From contig NC_080052.1 in assembly GCF_026212465.1 (NCBI RefSeq), forward strand, positions 16,875,846-16,939,845: a stretch of 64,000 nt of DNA, read 5' to 3'. Shown one piece after another: positions 1 through 10,639 of the stretch; position 1 is the first letter of the stretch; the number at the start of each line of letters is the position of its first letter. Made by a program: the position numbers and the translations under genes. Below the pieces are notes generated by a model. It had not been told where the DNA came from, made no database searches, and saw nothing but the letters and a program-made list of their open reading frames with translations. Source of the DNA: Amaranthus tricolor. Taxonomy: Eukaryota > Streptophyta > Magnoliopsida > Caryophyllales > Amaranthaceae.

Positions 1-34
1 TGAGTTTTGAGTATTGACCTGGAATGGCCGAAAA

Positions 35-407
35 TGTGATGCAGGAGACTCATTTGAAGTTTGTACTAGACGTCGCAAGTCAGCAACTTAATTGCGCTGG
101 ATTTGGGATTGTTTACTAATTACCGAGTTAGTTACAAAGTAGTTAATTTTTTCCTTATTTTTAGGGGATGGGCCTTAAATCTCTTTGTATATATTGTAGT
201 TAGGCAAGCCCTTAGGAGTGATAAATTGTAATTTGATTAGTGTCAAATACAAGGAGTTTAAGCGGCTCGAATTGCTTTTATCAGGTACATTGCCCAGTAA
301 AAAAATCAGATTCTTTCTCCCACCTGTGCACTTCTTGTTCTTGAAGGATAAGTTTTCCCTCTTTTTTCTGTATTTTCAGCCTTGTGAGATAATAATTGAG
401 CATTACA
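35..407 (+). repeat. 5' LTR of the Ty3/gypsy element
   Basis: Starts TGTGATGCAGG and ends GCATTACA. It matches 2202-2587 along its whole length by eye, with scattered substitutions and small indels, so the insertion is not recent. A TATA-like segment (TTTGTATATATTG) lies near position 185. Confidence 0.85.
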
Positions 408-408
408 T

Positions 409-420
409 TGGTATCAGAGC
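409..420 (+). promoter_or_regulatory. Primer-binding site (initiator Met-tRNA type)
   Basis: TGGTATCAGAGC lies one base after the left LTR. This is the usual plant LTR-retrotransposon primer site, complementary to the 3' end of initiator methionine tRNA. Confidence 0.85.
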
Positions 421-537
421 ATAGATCCATGGCTGCTTCACAAGCAGCATGTCTAACAACAAGCACAAGACTTAGTCGCTCTTTGAGAATTCTTTCCAAC
501 TCGGGTCAAGGCCGTTTCTCAATCCTTTGAGGAACAG

Positions 538-900
538 TTGAATGAGGCTATGAGGCTGCTCTGTGATACCCAAAATAGCTTGGCTCATGAACAGGGCAAG
601 ATTTCTTCAGAGCAGATAATGGGTCAAGAACATAGGAAATTTCAAGAGGAAATGCGAGCTCCAATGTTGCATTTAACTTCTACAATGAGAGTTGCCAATC
701 TTGCAGTATCAGAGAAGAATCAAGAACTACAAAGAAATGATTCTGTACGATTGGGCACCCCCAATGGAGAGAGACAATCAGGTAACCGCAACAACTAGTT
801 CTTTAATGGAGGTAGGTTTGAAATGTGAAGGGGAGTACATGCCCCAAGGGGAGGGAGGCGAGGCAACGGTGGTAATTAAGATGGCACAAATTGGAGGTTT
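538..900 (+). pseudogene. gag N-terminal fragment of the Ty3/gypsy element
   Basis: An open frame at 538-798 and its continuation in another frame to about 900 encode a glutamine/glutamate-rich, probably helical segment, in the place where gag should begin. No retrotransposon-gag core and no CCHC zinc knuckle follow: the sequence runs straight into protease residues near 915. That indicates a deletion of central and C-terminal gag. The assignment rests mainly on position between the primer site and protease. Confidence 0.5.
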
Positions 901-909
901 GAAGGTTAT

Positions 910-1704
910 GAATTATGATAGACACTAGGGCTACTCACAATTTTATTTCCACTGAGTTAGTGGAAGCACTTGGTTAAACACGTCACGGAACAAAGGAGTT
1001 TGAGGTGACTTTAGGAGATTGGAAAATTATCAAGGAAAAAGGAGAATGTCAAGGTATCTGTTTGGAAATAGGGAGTGAGTCTCGTTATTCAGGTGAATTT
1101 TCACACGCTTGACTTGGGAAATTCAGATATGGTTCTAAACATACAATGGTTGGAGAAATTGGGCCATGAGTATGAAATTTTGGTGGGAAGGTAAGGAAGT
1201 AATGCTGCAAGGGGGTGCTTCATTGGGTCAATCGAGGCTTTTGTTAAAAGCAATGCTTAGAACAATTCTTTATGAAGGAGGAACTTTGGAATTGTGCAGA
1301 ATGGAGGTGAACCAGGACCAAGAAGACTTGATACTTGAAGAAAATGTCCATGAATTTATGTCATCCATCCTTAAAAAGTTTGAAGGCATATTTCAAATGC
1401 TAGAAGGACTTCTTACTTCAAGAAGAAAGGAACATAAAATAATTTTGAAGGAAAGGAATAAGATCGTAAGCGTTTGACCTTATAGGCATCTCAGGCTTGA
1501 AAGGAGGATATGTTAAGGGCAGGAATCATTAAACCATCATACAACCCATTTTCTAGTCTAGTCCTATTGGTCAAAAAGAAAGATGGGTCGTGGAGATTTT
1601 GTGTCGACTACCAAGCTTTGAATGAGGAGAAACTATCAGATAATTACCCTTTCGCAATTGTGACCGATTTCATGAGTCTATTTTGGAAAGAAATTTTCAG
1701 ATAG
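910..1704 (+). pseudogene. protease and reverse-transcriptase N-terminus, pol pseudogene
   Basis: Around 915-965 the sequence encodes a retropepsin active-site region, DTRATHNFIS, where the family has D-T-G, followed by a stop codon. 1166-1477 encodes the protease-RT linker (HEF..ILKKFEGIFQMLEGL). 1510-1660 encodes the start of RT (AGIIKPSYNPFSS, VKKKDGSWRFCVDYQALN). At about 1657-1668 the frame passes, without a break, into integrase residues FMSLFWKEIF. Everything from the RT fingers to the integrase core is gone, and frameshifts separate the pieces. Confidence 0.8.
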
Positions 1705-2000
1705 TTGGGCACTTCATTGTTGCAGGGTACATCTTATCATCCTCAAACGGATTGGCAAGTTGATATGCACGGAAGGGAAGAATCAAGAAACTTTTGAGGT
1801 GGGTGAGAAGGTTTTTCTCAACACGTTTCTGTGAGAAGTTGGCAGCACACTATTATGGCCCTTTTGAAGTAGTACAGAGGATTGGCAAGGTGGCTTTTAA
1901 ACTAGCTTTTCCCATGGGGAGCAGCATACATCCAGTCTTCCATATATATCCTCGTTGAAGTGAGCAGCAGGGACAAATTTAAGACCAACTCCACTACCAG
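1700..2000 (+). pseudogene. integrase C-terminal remnant
   Basis: After the RT-integrase junction and a stop codon, the sequence still reads GTSYHPQTD, the conserved end of Ty3/gypsy integrase cores. It is followed in other frames by the post-integrase region ([20 protein letters not shown], then HPVFHI). Several frameshifts and stops are present. No intact chromodomain is visible. Confidence 0.7.
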
Positions 2001-2201
2001 AACATTTGTCGGCGGAGCTTGAGTTGAGAGCAGAACCTGAGCAGGTGATGGGGGTACAAAGGACAGTCATGAAAAATCAAAGTTCTAAATAAATGGCAAG
2101 GACTGTCAGAGTCTGATATTACGTGGGTGCACTACAAGAATATCCAAACTCATTTCCTACCGTTCCCTTTGAGCATAAGGTGAAACTGTTGGCGGGGGTA
2201 A

Positions 2202-2587
2202 TGTGATACGGGACACTCCTTTGAAGTTTGTACATAGTAGATGACGCAAGTCAGCAATGTAATTGCGCTGGATTTGGGATCGTTTACTAACTACTGAGTT
2301 GGTTACAAAGTTGTTATGTTTTTCCTTGGTTTTAGGGGATGGGCCTGATATCTCTTTGTATATACATTGTAGTTGGGTAAACCCTTGGGGGTGATGAATT
2401 GTAATTTAATTAGTGTCAAAGACAAGGGGTCTAAGCAGCTCAAATTGCTTTTATCAGGTACATTGCCCAGTAATAAAAATCAGATTCTTTCTCCCACCCT
2501 CTGTGCACTTCTTGTTCTTGAAGGATAATTTTCCTTCCCTCTATTTTCAGAATTTACAGCCTTGTGAGATAATAACTGATAATTACA
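2202..2587 (+). repeat. 3' LTR of the Ty3/gypsy element
   Basis: Direct-repeat partner of 35-407: TGTGATACGGG at the left end, ATAATTACA at the right. A polypurine tract lies immediately upstream. Its right edge is only 5 bases from the last base of the PIG-L stop codon (2593-2595), so the LTR may supply that gene's 3' untranslated region and poly(A) signals. Confidence 0.85.
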
Positions 2588-2592
2588 GAAAG

Positions 2593-5500
2593 TCACAGGA
2601 AAACAATTATATAAAAACTAACATCAACCTTAATCCTTTGAGGTATAACTGGAATAGGAAAACAGGATACTGACCAAACCCATTGGCTCGCATGCTGTGC
2701 CATCGCTTGAAAGGTCTTGAGAGGATGCTCATTGACTAGGCAGAGGAATTTCATACGCGAACGACCCCTGGCCATAAACATAGATAACCAGATATCTATT
2801 GGTCCACTATACTTGCGTAGTATACTGCTACTATCCTGAGAATAGCATTGAGGAATGGAAATAACAAATGTTAGTAAGATCTATAAATGTTCTTTAATGA
2901 ATTAAAAGCAAAACAACTAGAAAACCAAATAAGAAACTGAAAATTACCAGTTCCCAAACTTCTAAACTACTTTGTTGAGAATCAAGTAAAACCTTTCTGT
3001 TAAACAAAAAATATATAATTTAGAACCAAAAAATGAAAAAATTGAAAAAAAAAAGAAAAAGCCATGCATAAATTCAAGAGAAAATAAGATCATATCTACA
3101 GCACAAGCGATTACTTCTTCAGGTCAAAACCGACAAAATGAATGCTTGGAGCACTGACCGATGGATTAATTTTTAGGGGGCTGTTTGGTTTGCTAAAATT
3201 TCAAGAAACGAAAACAAATAACAAATACCATTTCCACTTGTTTGTTTGATATGGAAAGTAAGGGAATTGGTTGTCATGGGGTATTTGAATCCATTACATT
3301 GTTACTACTCATTAACTCATCAACAAGTGGAAACAAAAACACTTCATCTCCCTTAATTGGAAAAAGTTGTACATTCATCCCACTTGTTTGTGGACAAAGC
3401 TTGCAGGAGTAACTTGTTTCTATTAGTTAAACTTAAACCAAACAACTTGTTAATATAATGGTAACTATTTCCATTTCCATATCTTATTTGTTACCATTCC
3501 CTTTCCATTTCATGACAAATACCAAACATCCCCTTAAAGTTTACACATACAAAAGAACATGATCCTACAGGAATCATCTCAGTATTGAATATATAGGAGT
3601 AATAAGAAATGATTACAAACAAATAATAGAATAAAGAACATAAGTTTTCAACCAAAATGAGTAAATGACCCTAAGAATCCAAATTTTGGGTGGGCAGACA
3701 GATCACCTTATACCAAAATGTACATCTCGGTGATTGCAATGGCCAGAAACCCCATAGCTATCAAAGGTAATAACCTGCAAATGCCACGACGAGTAACATG
3801 AACAAAAGCAGCAATGAAGAAGCAGCACAAGCTTGATGAAAAAGAAGGCAAAATATTAGAATCCCTCTGCAATTATACAAAGGATACAAGGGAAAACATT
3901 AGATACAAGATCTCACCGTATTAATGCCAAGCGATTTGATGTGATCTTCAACTAATTTAGCAATAAAGATGTGGTTCCACATATTTCCAAACCCATCCTA
4001 GAAAAGATTTGATAATTGTTAATAGCTCTTAGCAGCGTTATTATATAAGCAGAATGGTCACATGATTGGTTTTACAAACCTGAAGCTCGGGATGGTCAAG
4101 AACTACCACTTGTTTCAAAGGAAGCTGCACATAAATAATGATAATCAATCTCAAGGAAATATTTATCGAAAAGGTCTACATTAGTTAGGAAATCACCACA
4201 TTCCAAAAAAAAGTAGTCTAATGGCTAAAACGTCAGTCATGCGTTATACTCTGAAGATTATAACCAATCATCAATGTCAAATGCTATGGCATATACTTAT
4301 TCCTACTTGCTCAATTTCTGTGAGTCCAAATCAAAGTGTACAAGTTACAGTCATGAGGCAAATCACTTTCTTAGGCTTATAGTTTTAAATAGGGACACAA
4401 AGAAAATAAGAAGTGAATTACGCAGGAGCTAATATGAGGCAGAAGACTATTTCAGTACTGAGGTTTGAATTTTTGAATAGGACATAATCAAGTGGATAGG
4501 CCAAATCAATTACTTAACCTTCAAGATTGCACAAGCCTTGTAAAGCTCATCTTTCCTAATGTTTCCCATCCCATCTGCATTGCCTATATCAAGGAAAAAA
4601 AAATTGCAACAGACATGGATTCAATATGAATCTAACTACAACTAGTTTTGGAGACTCAGTCACAGATTTTGCCAATTACAGACTATAAAAGCAGAAGGGA
4701 AAAGGAATAATGAAGTGGAATAAGATGAAGGGCCTCCTGTAGTCCATTCGAGGACTACAATACTCAGTTATGTACTACAGTACTAATAACAAGGAAACAA
4801 GGATAAATCGTCATATGTATAGCTATGTATCCTCGTGTAATTTCAGCTAACTTAGAAAGTCAAAAGATGATGTAGATACAAGCTTGTAGTTCTCAGCACA
4901 AAATCCTAAACTTAGGAAAAATTCCTTTACCACTAGACAAGCATAAGATGTGAACATCATGCCCTCTTGATGTCAGATAGTTAATAGTTGGAGTGAAGAA
5001 CCTGACAAGTTATAAGATCAAAAAGTATGTAAATACCAAAAATAAAGTGCAAATCATTCTCATAAACTTTGAAAAGGGAATAATTGAATGGTCAAATCTA
5101 GTTAACTGAGCAATTAGATATTTTCTTAAAAAACAAAGAATTAATAGAAAATGAGATCAACTTACATGGATTCATCGTCAGGATGTGCAATTACAAGCAA
5201 GACCGTTTTCTTACATAAGTTGTCACCTATGTAACAAAATTAACTTCCATAAACAAAACTTATGAAAATATGACAATGCTTATAAATTATAATTGTACTA
5301 TGCAGAAAGGAAAATAACATAATAAACAACCCCCTCCTCTTTTCCCAAAATTACCAAAACTAGCCATCTTAGATATGTCATCTCTGAAAGGACACATCTT
5401 AATCCAAAATAGTCAAAAAAGAAAGGGGCACATTTATCATGAACTCATTGAAATATCAGATGTATTAGTAAGATAGAAGATAGTAGCACCTACCAGAATC

Positions 5501-5602
5501 AAAATATTGATCTTTCGAAGGGAAGTATGATACATGCAAAATTTTGCATAAAGATGCTATCCAAAACACAGACGCAGAAATCGCAAGTACACTCCAATCC
5601 AT
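2593..5602 (-). CDS. PIGL: PIG-L family GlcNAc-phosphatidylinositol de-N-acetylase
   Basis: Catalyses the second step of GPI-anchor synthesis, removing acetate from GlcNAc-PI at the ER membrane. Nine exons, read leftwards: 5602-5494, 5226-5166, 5001-4931, 4583-4519, 4124-4080, 3997-3917, 3774-3707, 2996-2948, 2835-2593; all introns are GT-AG and phases join without a stop, giving 263 aa. Residues 5-25 form a probable membrane anchor. Exon 2 carries the catalytic AHPDDES motif, exon 3 FFTPTINYL, exon 4 GNADGMGNIRKDEL, exon 6 DGFGNMWNH, exon 7 the second metal motif SGHCNHRDVH. The last exon matches the family to AMAQHASQWVW; the final 28 residues then do not, although another frame reads FSYSSYT, which resembles the family ending. 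Stop at 2593-2595, beside an LTR. A MITE occupies the intron 2997-3706. Confidence 0.88.
3176..3533. repeat. Tourist-like MITE in a PIG-L intron
   Basis: Terminal inverted repeats GGGGGCTGTTTGGT and ACCAAACATCCCC enclose 358 bp of AT-rich non-coding sequence. TTA trinucleotides directly outside both ends (3173-3175, 3534-3536) fit a PIF/Harbinger-type target duplication. It lies in the intron between PIG-L exons 7 and 8. Confidence 0.75.
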
Positions 5603-5984
5603 TGTTAATTGACCTGGAAAAATGAAATTTTGATTTAGGATGAATTTTAAAGATCTAAATCACATTAATATAATCGAAACTACTAGAATTAAGAGTAAAT
5701 GTAATAGGAAATAACTGAAAAAACAGGTATACAAGCAGATTGATTGAGCATGAAAATTTCTCATCGAATTTAAATGGAAAAGAGATGCAATGACCTAAAT
5801 TGTCTTTTCAAGAAACTGGAGGATAGGTGAAAATTACTGATTTCTATTGCATTTGATAAAAAAATAAGAACCCCTATAAAACATTCATCACAGAATTTGC
5901 ATCCTGTAACCAAGATCAACCTGCTTCACAACTGTTGTATACGAAAGAACAGCTCCTTTTGTCAAAATCAAATTGCAATTTAAC

Positions 5985-6180
5985 TTAAAAGGGGAAACAC
6001 AAAATCACACCACCTTATGTCCCCCTTTAACTTTGGCTCTTAGTAGTATAAAAAGGGACATAAGAGTGTATTAGAGTTTATGAAATATAATGAAATAAAA
6101 CAATCTTCTTCTCCTCTTCTAAATTTCTTCTCTTCTCCCTCTCTAACCTATTCACATGGTTGCTCTGATACCAGGAATAA
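5985..6180 (+). repeat. LTR-like segment upstream of PIG-L
   Basis: Contains a TATA-like box (GTATAAAAAGGG, about 6048) and pyrimidine-rich CTTCTTCTCCTCTTC tracts. The stretch 6040-6165 is clearly similar by eye to the reverse complement of about 10460-10590. It lies about 400 bp upstream of the PIG-L start codon. GATACCA near 6170 resembles the complement of a Met-tRNA primer site, but its order relative to the repeat is not that of an intact LTR element. Confidence 0.5.
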
Positions 6181-6205
6181 GTAAAGACAACATTAGGAAT
6201 TCGGA

Positions 6206-6553
6206 CTACATACACAGCCATGGGGGTAAGTTATAATTGATCAAGACAACAGGCCATGTACTGTGTTGCGTGCTCAAAGTTCGAAATGGATTAAATCCAT
6301 CACTTGCAAGTCCTAATCGAATATTGCGTGCTTCACTAGAAAAATTCGAGTATTGTTCATCAAAATGTTTCCATGCTTCACCATCAGCAGGATGTCGAAG
6401 TAGATCATCTTTAACCCTTTCTTCATCATGCCACCTTATTAACTCTGCTGTTTTAGAACACATATACAGCCTTTGAAGTCTAGGCTTGAGAGGGAAATGC
6501 CAGACAACTTTTGCGGGGACTAAATGAGCATCCTTAGATGAAAAATTATTCAT
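6206..6553 (-). pseudogene. CACTA (En/Spm) Tnp2-type transposase fragment
   Basis: A 115-codon open stretch, read leftwards, encodes the well-conserved central part of plant CACTA transposases: VVWHFPLKPRLQRLYM, RHPADGEAWKHFD, IRLGLASDGFNPF, and WPVVLINYNLPPWLCM. The strongly conserved block that normally follows is absent, and there are no adjoining transposase exons, so this is a fragment. It may belong to the minus-oriented CACTA element whose end lies at 9619, but continuity cannot be shown. Confidence 0.85.
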
Positions 6554-6574
6554 GTCTTCTAAATGTTCACTCTC

Positions 6575-9300
6575 TTAGAAAGTAATTCCTTACACCTAGC
6601 ATGTCAAAACAAAGTAATTCCATCTACTCATTTGGTATCCTTAGTATCCTAAGTTAACCCTTCAAAACAAATTAATAAGTTTAGAAAGTAATTCCTTAAA
6701 CCTAGCATGTCAAAAACATGCATCTCAAATATTTTGCAGTTGCTCCTTATCGACAAATAATAGCAAAAGTTTTGACAAAAATGAAATGGTCAAGACTTCA
6801 GAGATAGCTCATCAGTGAGTAAGTAGTTCAAGTGAGCGGATATATTAGATCAATGCACGTCTTGTAGTGCAACAATGAGTCTTTTGGTTAATTCATTACA
6901 ACATTAAAACACCGCAACAAAAACATACCAATTAAGACACAAAAACTAAGTAACCTATCTAAAGTATAAGCAATACACAAGCTAATTTTAATTAGGAATA
7001 TTCTATAAGGTAGGCACCAACTATTGCAAAAGGCGAGTGGTAGCAATTTTTAAAATTTTTTCCACAAAATAACACTCAACTCTTGAACAATTAACTACCG
7101 TAACATTATTAGGCCAAAAACATTTTATTTACCATTAACTATGGAAATGACCATTTTACCCCTTTCCATTTCATTAAAACTCAGTACCTCCTTCCTCTTC
7201 CATTCAACATGTTCTTCCTCCTTCATTAATCTTAAATAACTCTTAAAGAACACAATAAACATCTGGAAATGAATTCCATGCTATACCACCATGGTATGGG
7301 AAAGCAAGTTGTCTAAAATTTAAATCAGTCCTAGGCTAGTTCAATATAGCTAACACTTTCTCTTAAACCCAACAGCCTAAACAAAGTATTTCCAAAGCAA
7401 AAGCACATTTGTTGTATTGTTGCATTTCCCACTCAATGAAATTACCAGCAAAAGTCAGTAGAAAATTTACAAATAAAAGTGACCAGGTAAAAAGAAGCTC
7501 TCATAAATCATAGTTTAAGAAATTTGAGCTACTAATTAAGCATTCTCTATTGAAGCATAAGTTAAAATTAGGTATATGATCATTCATAAAAATAAATTTA
7601 AAAGAAAAACAAAAGTCCAAAGTAGAATTGTTAATGGAGTTATACACAACATTCAACATACAATTATAGATCTATGATTTCAACATTCAACATTCTGTGA
7701 AAGAACATTAGAAATTACTAATTATTTTATTAGATATTGAAATGAGACTCACAAAAATCTTTACATTACTAAAGTCTTAAAACTACTAATTAAAAATTTA
7801 TGAATACTAAAGTCTTAAAACTACTAATTAAAAATTTATTAAAAGTTAGTGTATTAGGCAAATTAGTGGTCTTTAAATTCTTCATCTATTAAAGTAGTTG
7901 ATTTTGTCTCAACTCATAATTGATATCGATATCGGAAAAAAAAATATGAAGCCCAATGATAATCCCTAAGCAATAGTTAAAAAGTGGGCTCTAAATAAAG
8001 CAAGTCTAGGTCAGAATAATAAAGCACTTAGAAATGGGCTTAATCATAAAGCAAGTCTACATCAGAATAAGAAACAGAATTGCAATAGCCGCACGCCTTC
8101 TTCTTCTTCAACCTCAAGCAGCAACAATAATGACAGCTGGTGTTACAAGTTTCAAAACTGAAATTCTTTTTCCAGATTTCATGGGTAGCCATGGTTACAA
8201 CATAGATCGCCATTGCTTGGCCATCATGACTTTGACCCAGCAGACCCAGCAGCCCAGGAGACCCAACCAGAAGACCCTCGCACAAACCAAAAGACAGCCC
8301 CGCGAAACACACACCCAAAAGGCTGCCAGGTCAGAATCAGCCCCTGATAAGAAGCTCTCTAATTTGGCTTGAAACTCACCCCACAGACCACACACCCAAA
8401 AATTATATACATGTATTAAACTATTAAGCACACCAGAACAAGAACTAAAACTGCATTGATAAAGATCGAAAACGAGAACCATAACTACACCAATTTCCAA
8501 AAAATAGCAATTTACTCAAACAATAGGAATCATAACTACACTAATTTCCGGAAACCGTAACTACATAGGATATATTAAACAATATGAATTTATATCAAGA
8601 GAGTAAAGACAGAAATTACTTACCACAAATTTTATAAGTAAAGATGGAATTGTTGGGTTCTTGAGGCGGTTCGTTGAGCAGCGATGATTTCGGGACTTTT
8701 AAGTTGGAAGAACAGAAAAATTATTGTGTTGAACGTTCGGGAAGATGAAATAAGTAACGATGGAAGAAGAAATTTACATACCAAAGATTGTTGTGTTGAG
8801 TTGCTGTGTTGATTGAAGGATGAAATTGTTGTGTTGATGGACCGAAGAAGAATGCTGATCAATTGTTGTTTGAGAATAAGAAAGGGATGTGCGGTTTGAA
8901 TGGGTTAGTTATTGATTTTTTTTCAACAATTGTTAGATTGAATTTTTTTTTTATTTTGAATTTTTCTTTTGCCTCGTTTTTTAAATTATATTGCTAGGTT
9001 TAACTTTTTTCTTAACATTTTATTTTTTATTTCCCTCTTCTTTAAAATTGCTAGATTGAACTTTTAAATTTTTTTAACATTTTCCCTTCTATAAAATTTC
9101 TAAGTTAAGCTAAATTTTTAAAATTTTTTTTCCTTTTTTTAATAGTTGGTAAAAATTTTATAAAATTAATTAATTACCTTGGATATAAAATTTATAAAAA
9201 TATTTTCAGTTATTAATATTAAAAATAGGATTAAAGAAAATAAAAATTTTAAACTAATTATTTTGTCAATTTTAATTTAAAAAAAATAAATGAATATAAA
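6575..9300. other. AT-rich transposon-derived region without a supported gene
   Basis: No convincing gene. A local direct repeat (AGAAAGTAATTCCTTA.ACC...) occurs at about 6575 and 6683. A 38-bp tandem duplication lies at 7767-7842. The ORFs at 8034-8372 and on both strands near 8200-8860 resemble nothing I know. On the minus strand, 8900-8760 reads like a 5' leader followed by a splice donor (CAATCTTTG|GTATGT), the layout seen at the start of the CACTA elements at 13813 and 15961. Confidence 0.4.
7767..7842. repeat. 38-bp tandem duplication
   Basis: TACTAAAGTCTTAAAACTAC and the following 18 bases occur twice in a row with a period of 38 bp and almost no mismatch. This suggests a recent replication-slippage duplication. 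Confidence 0.8.
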
Positions 9301-9619
9301 AATTAAGGAGAAATGTGTTACAAATGGTTGGATTACTAATATAAAAGTGTGACATATTAATACCATATGATACATTTAGTGTTATCAAAATTTAAAGTGT
9401 TAATGATTTTTAAAGTGTTATATATTAGTGTTACAAATTCTTAAAGTGTTACTTATTAGTGTTGTCAATTATAAAAGTGTTACTAATTTTAAAAGTGTTA
9501 CATATTAATGCTACCAAATTTGAAAGTGGTACGTATTAGTGTTACCTAATATTTTCAAGAAATTGAATATTAAAACGTGTTACCAATTAGTGTTACTTAA
9601 AGTCATTTTTATACTAGTG
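9300..9619 (-). mobile_element. CACTA terminus with subterminal repeat array
   Basis: Read on the minus strand, the end is CACTAGTATAAAAATGAC, starting at 9619. Inside it, about ten copies of a GTGTTA-containing motif (AAAGTGTTACATATTAGTGTTACC and variants) fill 9310-9600. A CACTA terminal hexamer plus a dense array of short subterminal motifs is the hallmark of the superfamily; the motifs are transposase-binding sites in characterised members. The body would extend leftwards, possibly to the transposase piece at 6206-6553. No matching left end was found. Confidence 0.65.
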
Positions 9620-9783
9620 AGGCTTGATTGCACTCTTGACAAAGTACCTCATTGATGAGTTTCTCTTAGCAGATTCTTAGTTTGGAGAATAGAACTTTCA
9701 ATTGAATAAACTTCAAAAACTTCTTCATATGTTGAAAATATATTTTTAGGTTCAATTGCCACAAAAACATTCATGATTTTTAT

Positions 9784-10122
9784 CTAAATCATGTTCACTA
9801 TGTCATCAATCACACAATCAACCAAATCACCATTCATATGAATAAAGCCTTTAGAAAACTTACTTTTTGCACATGAATTCATATGATCAACATTTAAAGA
9901 TTCTTTAGTGTTAATTTTTAAATCACACGTTAATTCTGGAATGTTATTTACTTCAATCATGGTAGCGAACATATCTAATGCAATCATATAATCATTTCCT
10001 TCGTCATATACTACAATAAATCCCCAATTATCACTATTATGTTGACAATTATAATCAAGAATTGGTTCATTACACCATTCACACAATCCTTTATCCCAAC
10101 TATCAAAACATTCATCTTTCAA
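9784..10122 (-). CDS. Unrecognised ORF in a retroelement-like setting
   Basis: 113 codons without a stop, cysteine- and aspartate-rich. It includes a CEWC...CQH arrangement (about residues 15-28) that could bind metal. I do not recognise the family. Further right (10427-10437) lies TTGGTATCAAA on the minus strand, a primer-binding-site look-alike next to an LTR-like segment at 10448. The ORF may therefore be an internal piece of a minus-strand retroelement or a captured gene fragment. No splice model was built. Confidence 0.3.
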   Translation of the reverse strand: MKDECFDSWDKGLCEWCNEPILDYNCQHNSDNWGFIVVYDEGNDYMIALDMFATMIEVNNIPELTCDLKINTKESLNVDHMNSCAKSKFSKGFIHMNGDLVDCVIDDIVNMI

Positions 10123-10447
10123 AGTTTTCTAAAAGAAAAGATTTAATTACCTTCTTTTGTTTGGCTTCTTCAAGTTGTGGAATAATTGGATTTTCAAATT
10201 GTATAGTTTTGCAAAACTCATAACTCCTCGTCTTTGCGACCACTAAAAGAAATCTCTAGTTTAGGGAAAAACTCCAAAGAACTCAAAGGAACATGGCCAT
10301 GCATTTTCACAAATATGTTTTGTGCAAGAGTTAATTGTAGTATTTAATGTCAAGAAATGAGTGTTTCAATATGATAAAAAAAGAAAACGAATGGAAGAGA
10401 AATATTAGTGCCAAGGAAAGAACGACTTTTGATACCAATATTATAGC

Positions 10448-10620
10448 TGTTGAATTTCAAGCAACCATGTAAATAGAAAGAAAGAGAGAAAACAAGAAAT
10501 TTAGAAGAAGAGGAGAAGATTGTTTTATTTCATTATATATCATAAACTCTAATAGACCCTTATGTCCCCTTTTATACTACTAAGAGTCTAAGAATAACAC
10601 AAACATCCACTTATAATTAA
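10448..10620 (-). repeat. LTR-like segment, inverted partner of 5985-6180
   Basis: Starts TGTTGAATTTCAAG on the plus strand. Its reverse complement carries TATA-like GTATAAAAGGGGACATAAG and CTTCTCCTCTTCTTC tracts that align by eye with 6040-6165. On the minus strand TTGGTATCAAA follows about ten bases beyond the segment end, as expected of a primer-binding site. The two copies lie in opposite orientation about 4.3 kb apart. Confidence 0.5.
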
Positions 10621-10639
10621 TTATAATTTTACCACCAAA

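Larger units (their letters stand above)
35..2587 (+). mobile_element. Deleted Ty3/gypsy LTR retrotransposon with both LTRs
   Basis: Two closely similar direct repeats (35-407 and 2202-2587), each starting TGTGAT and ending TTACA, bracket 1.8 kb of broken pol sequence. An initiator-Met-type primer-binding site (TGGTATCAGAGC) follows the left LTR, and a purine tract (GGCGGGGGTAA) precedes the right one. Flanking pentamers gaaaa (30-34) and gaaag (2588-2592) look like a 5-bp target duplication with one mismatch. The internal part keeps an N-terminal gag piece, a protease start, the first part of reverse transcriptase and the end of integrase; the zinc knuckle, most of RT, RNase H and the integrase core are missing. 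The copy cannot be autonomous. It sits directly beyond the stop codon of the PIG-L gene, in the opposite orientation. Confidence 0.88.
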
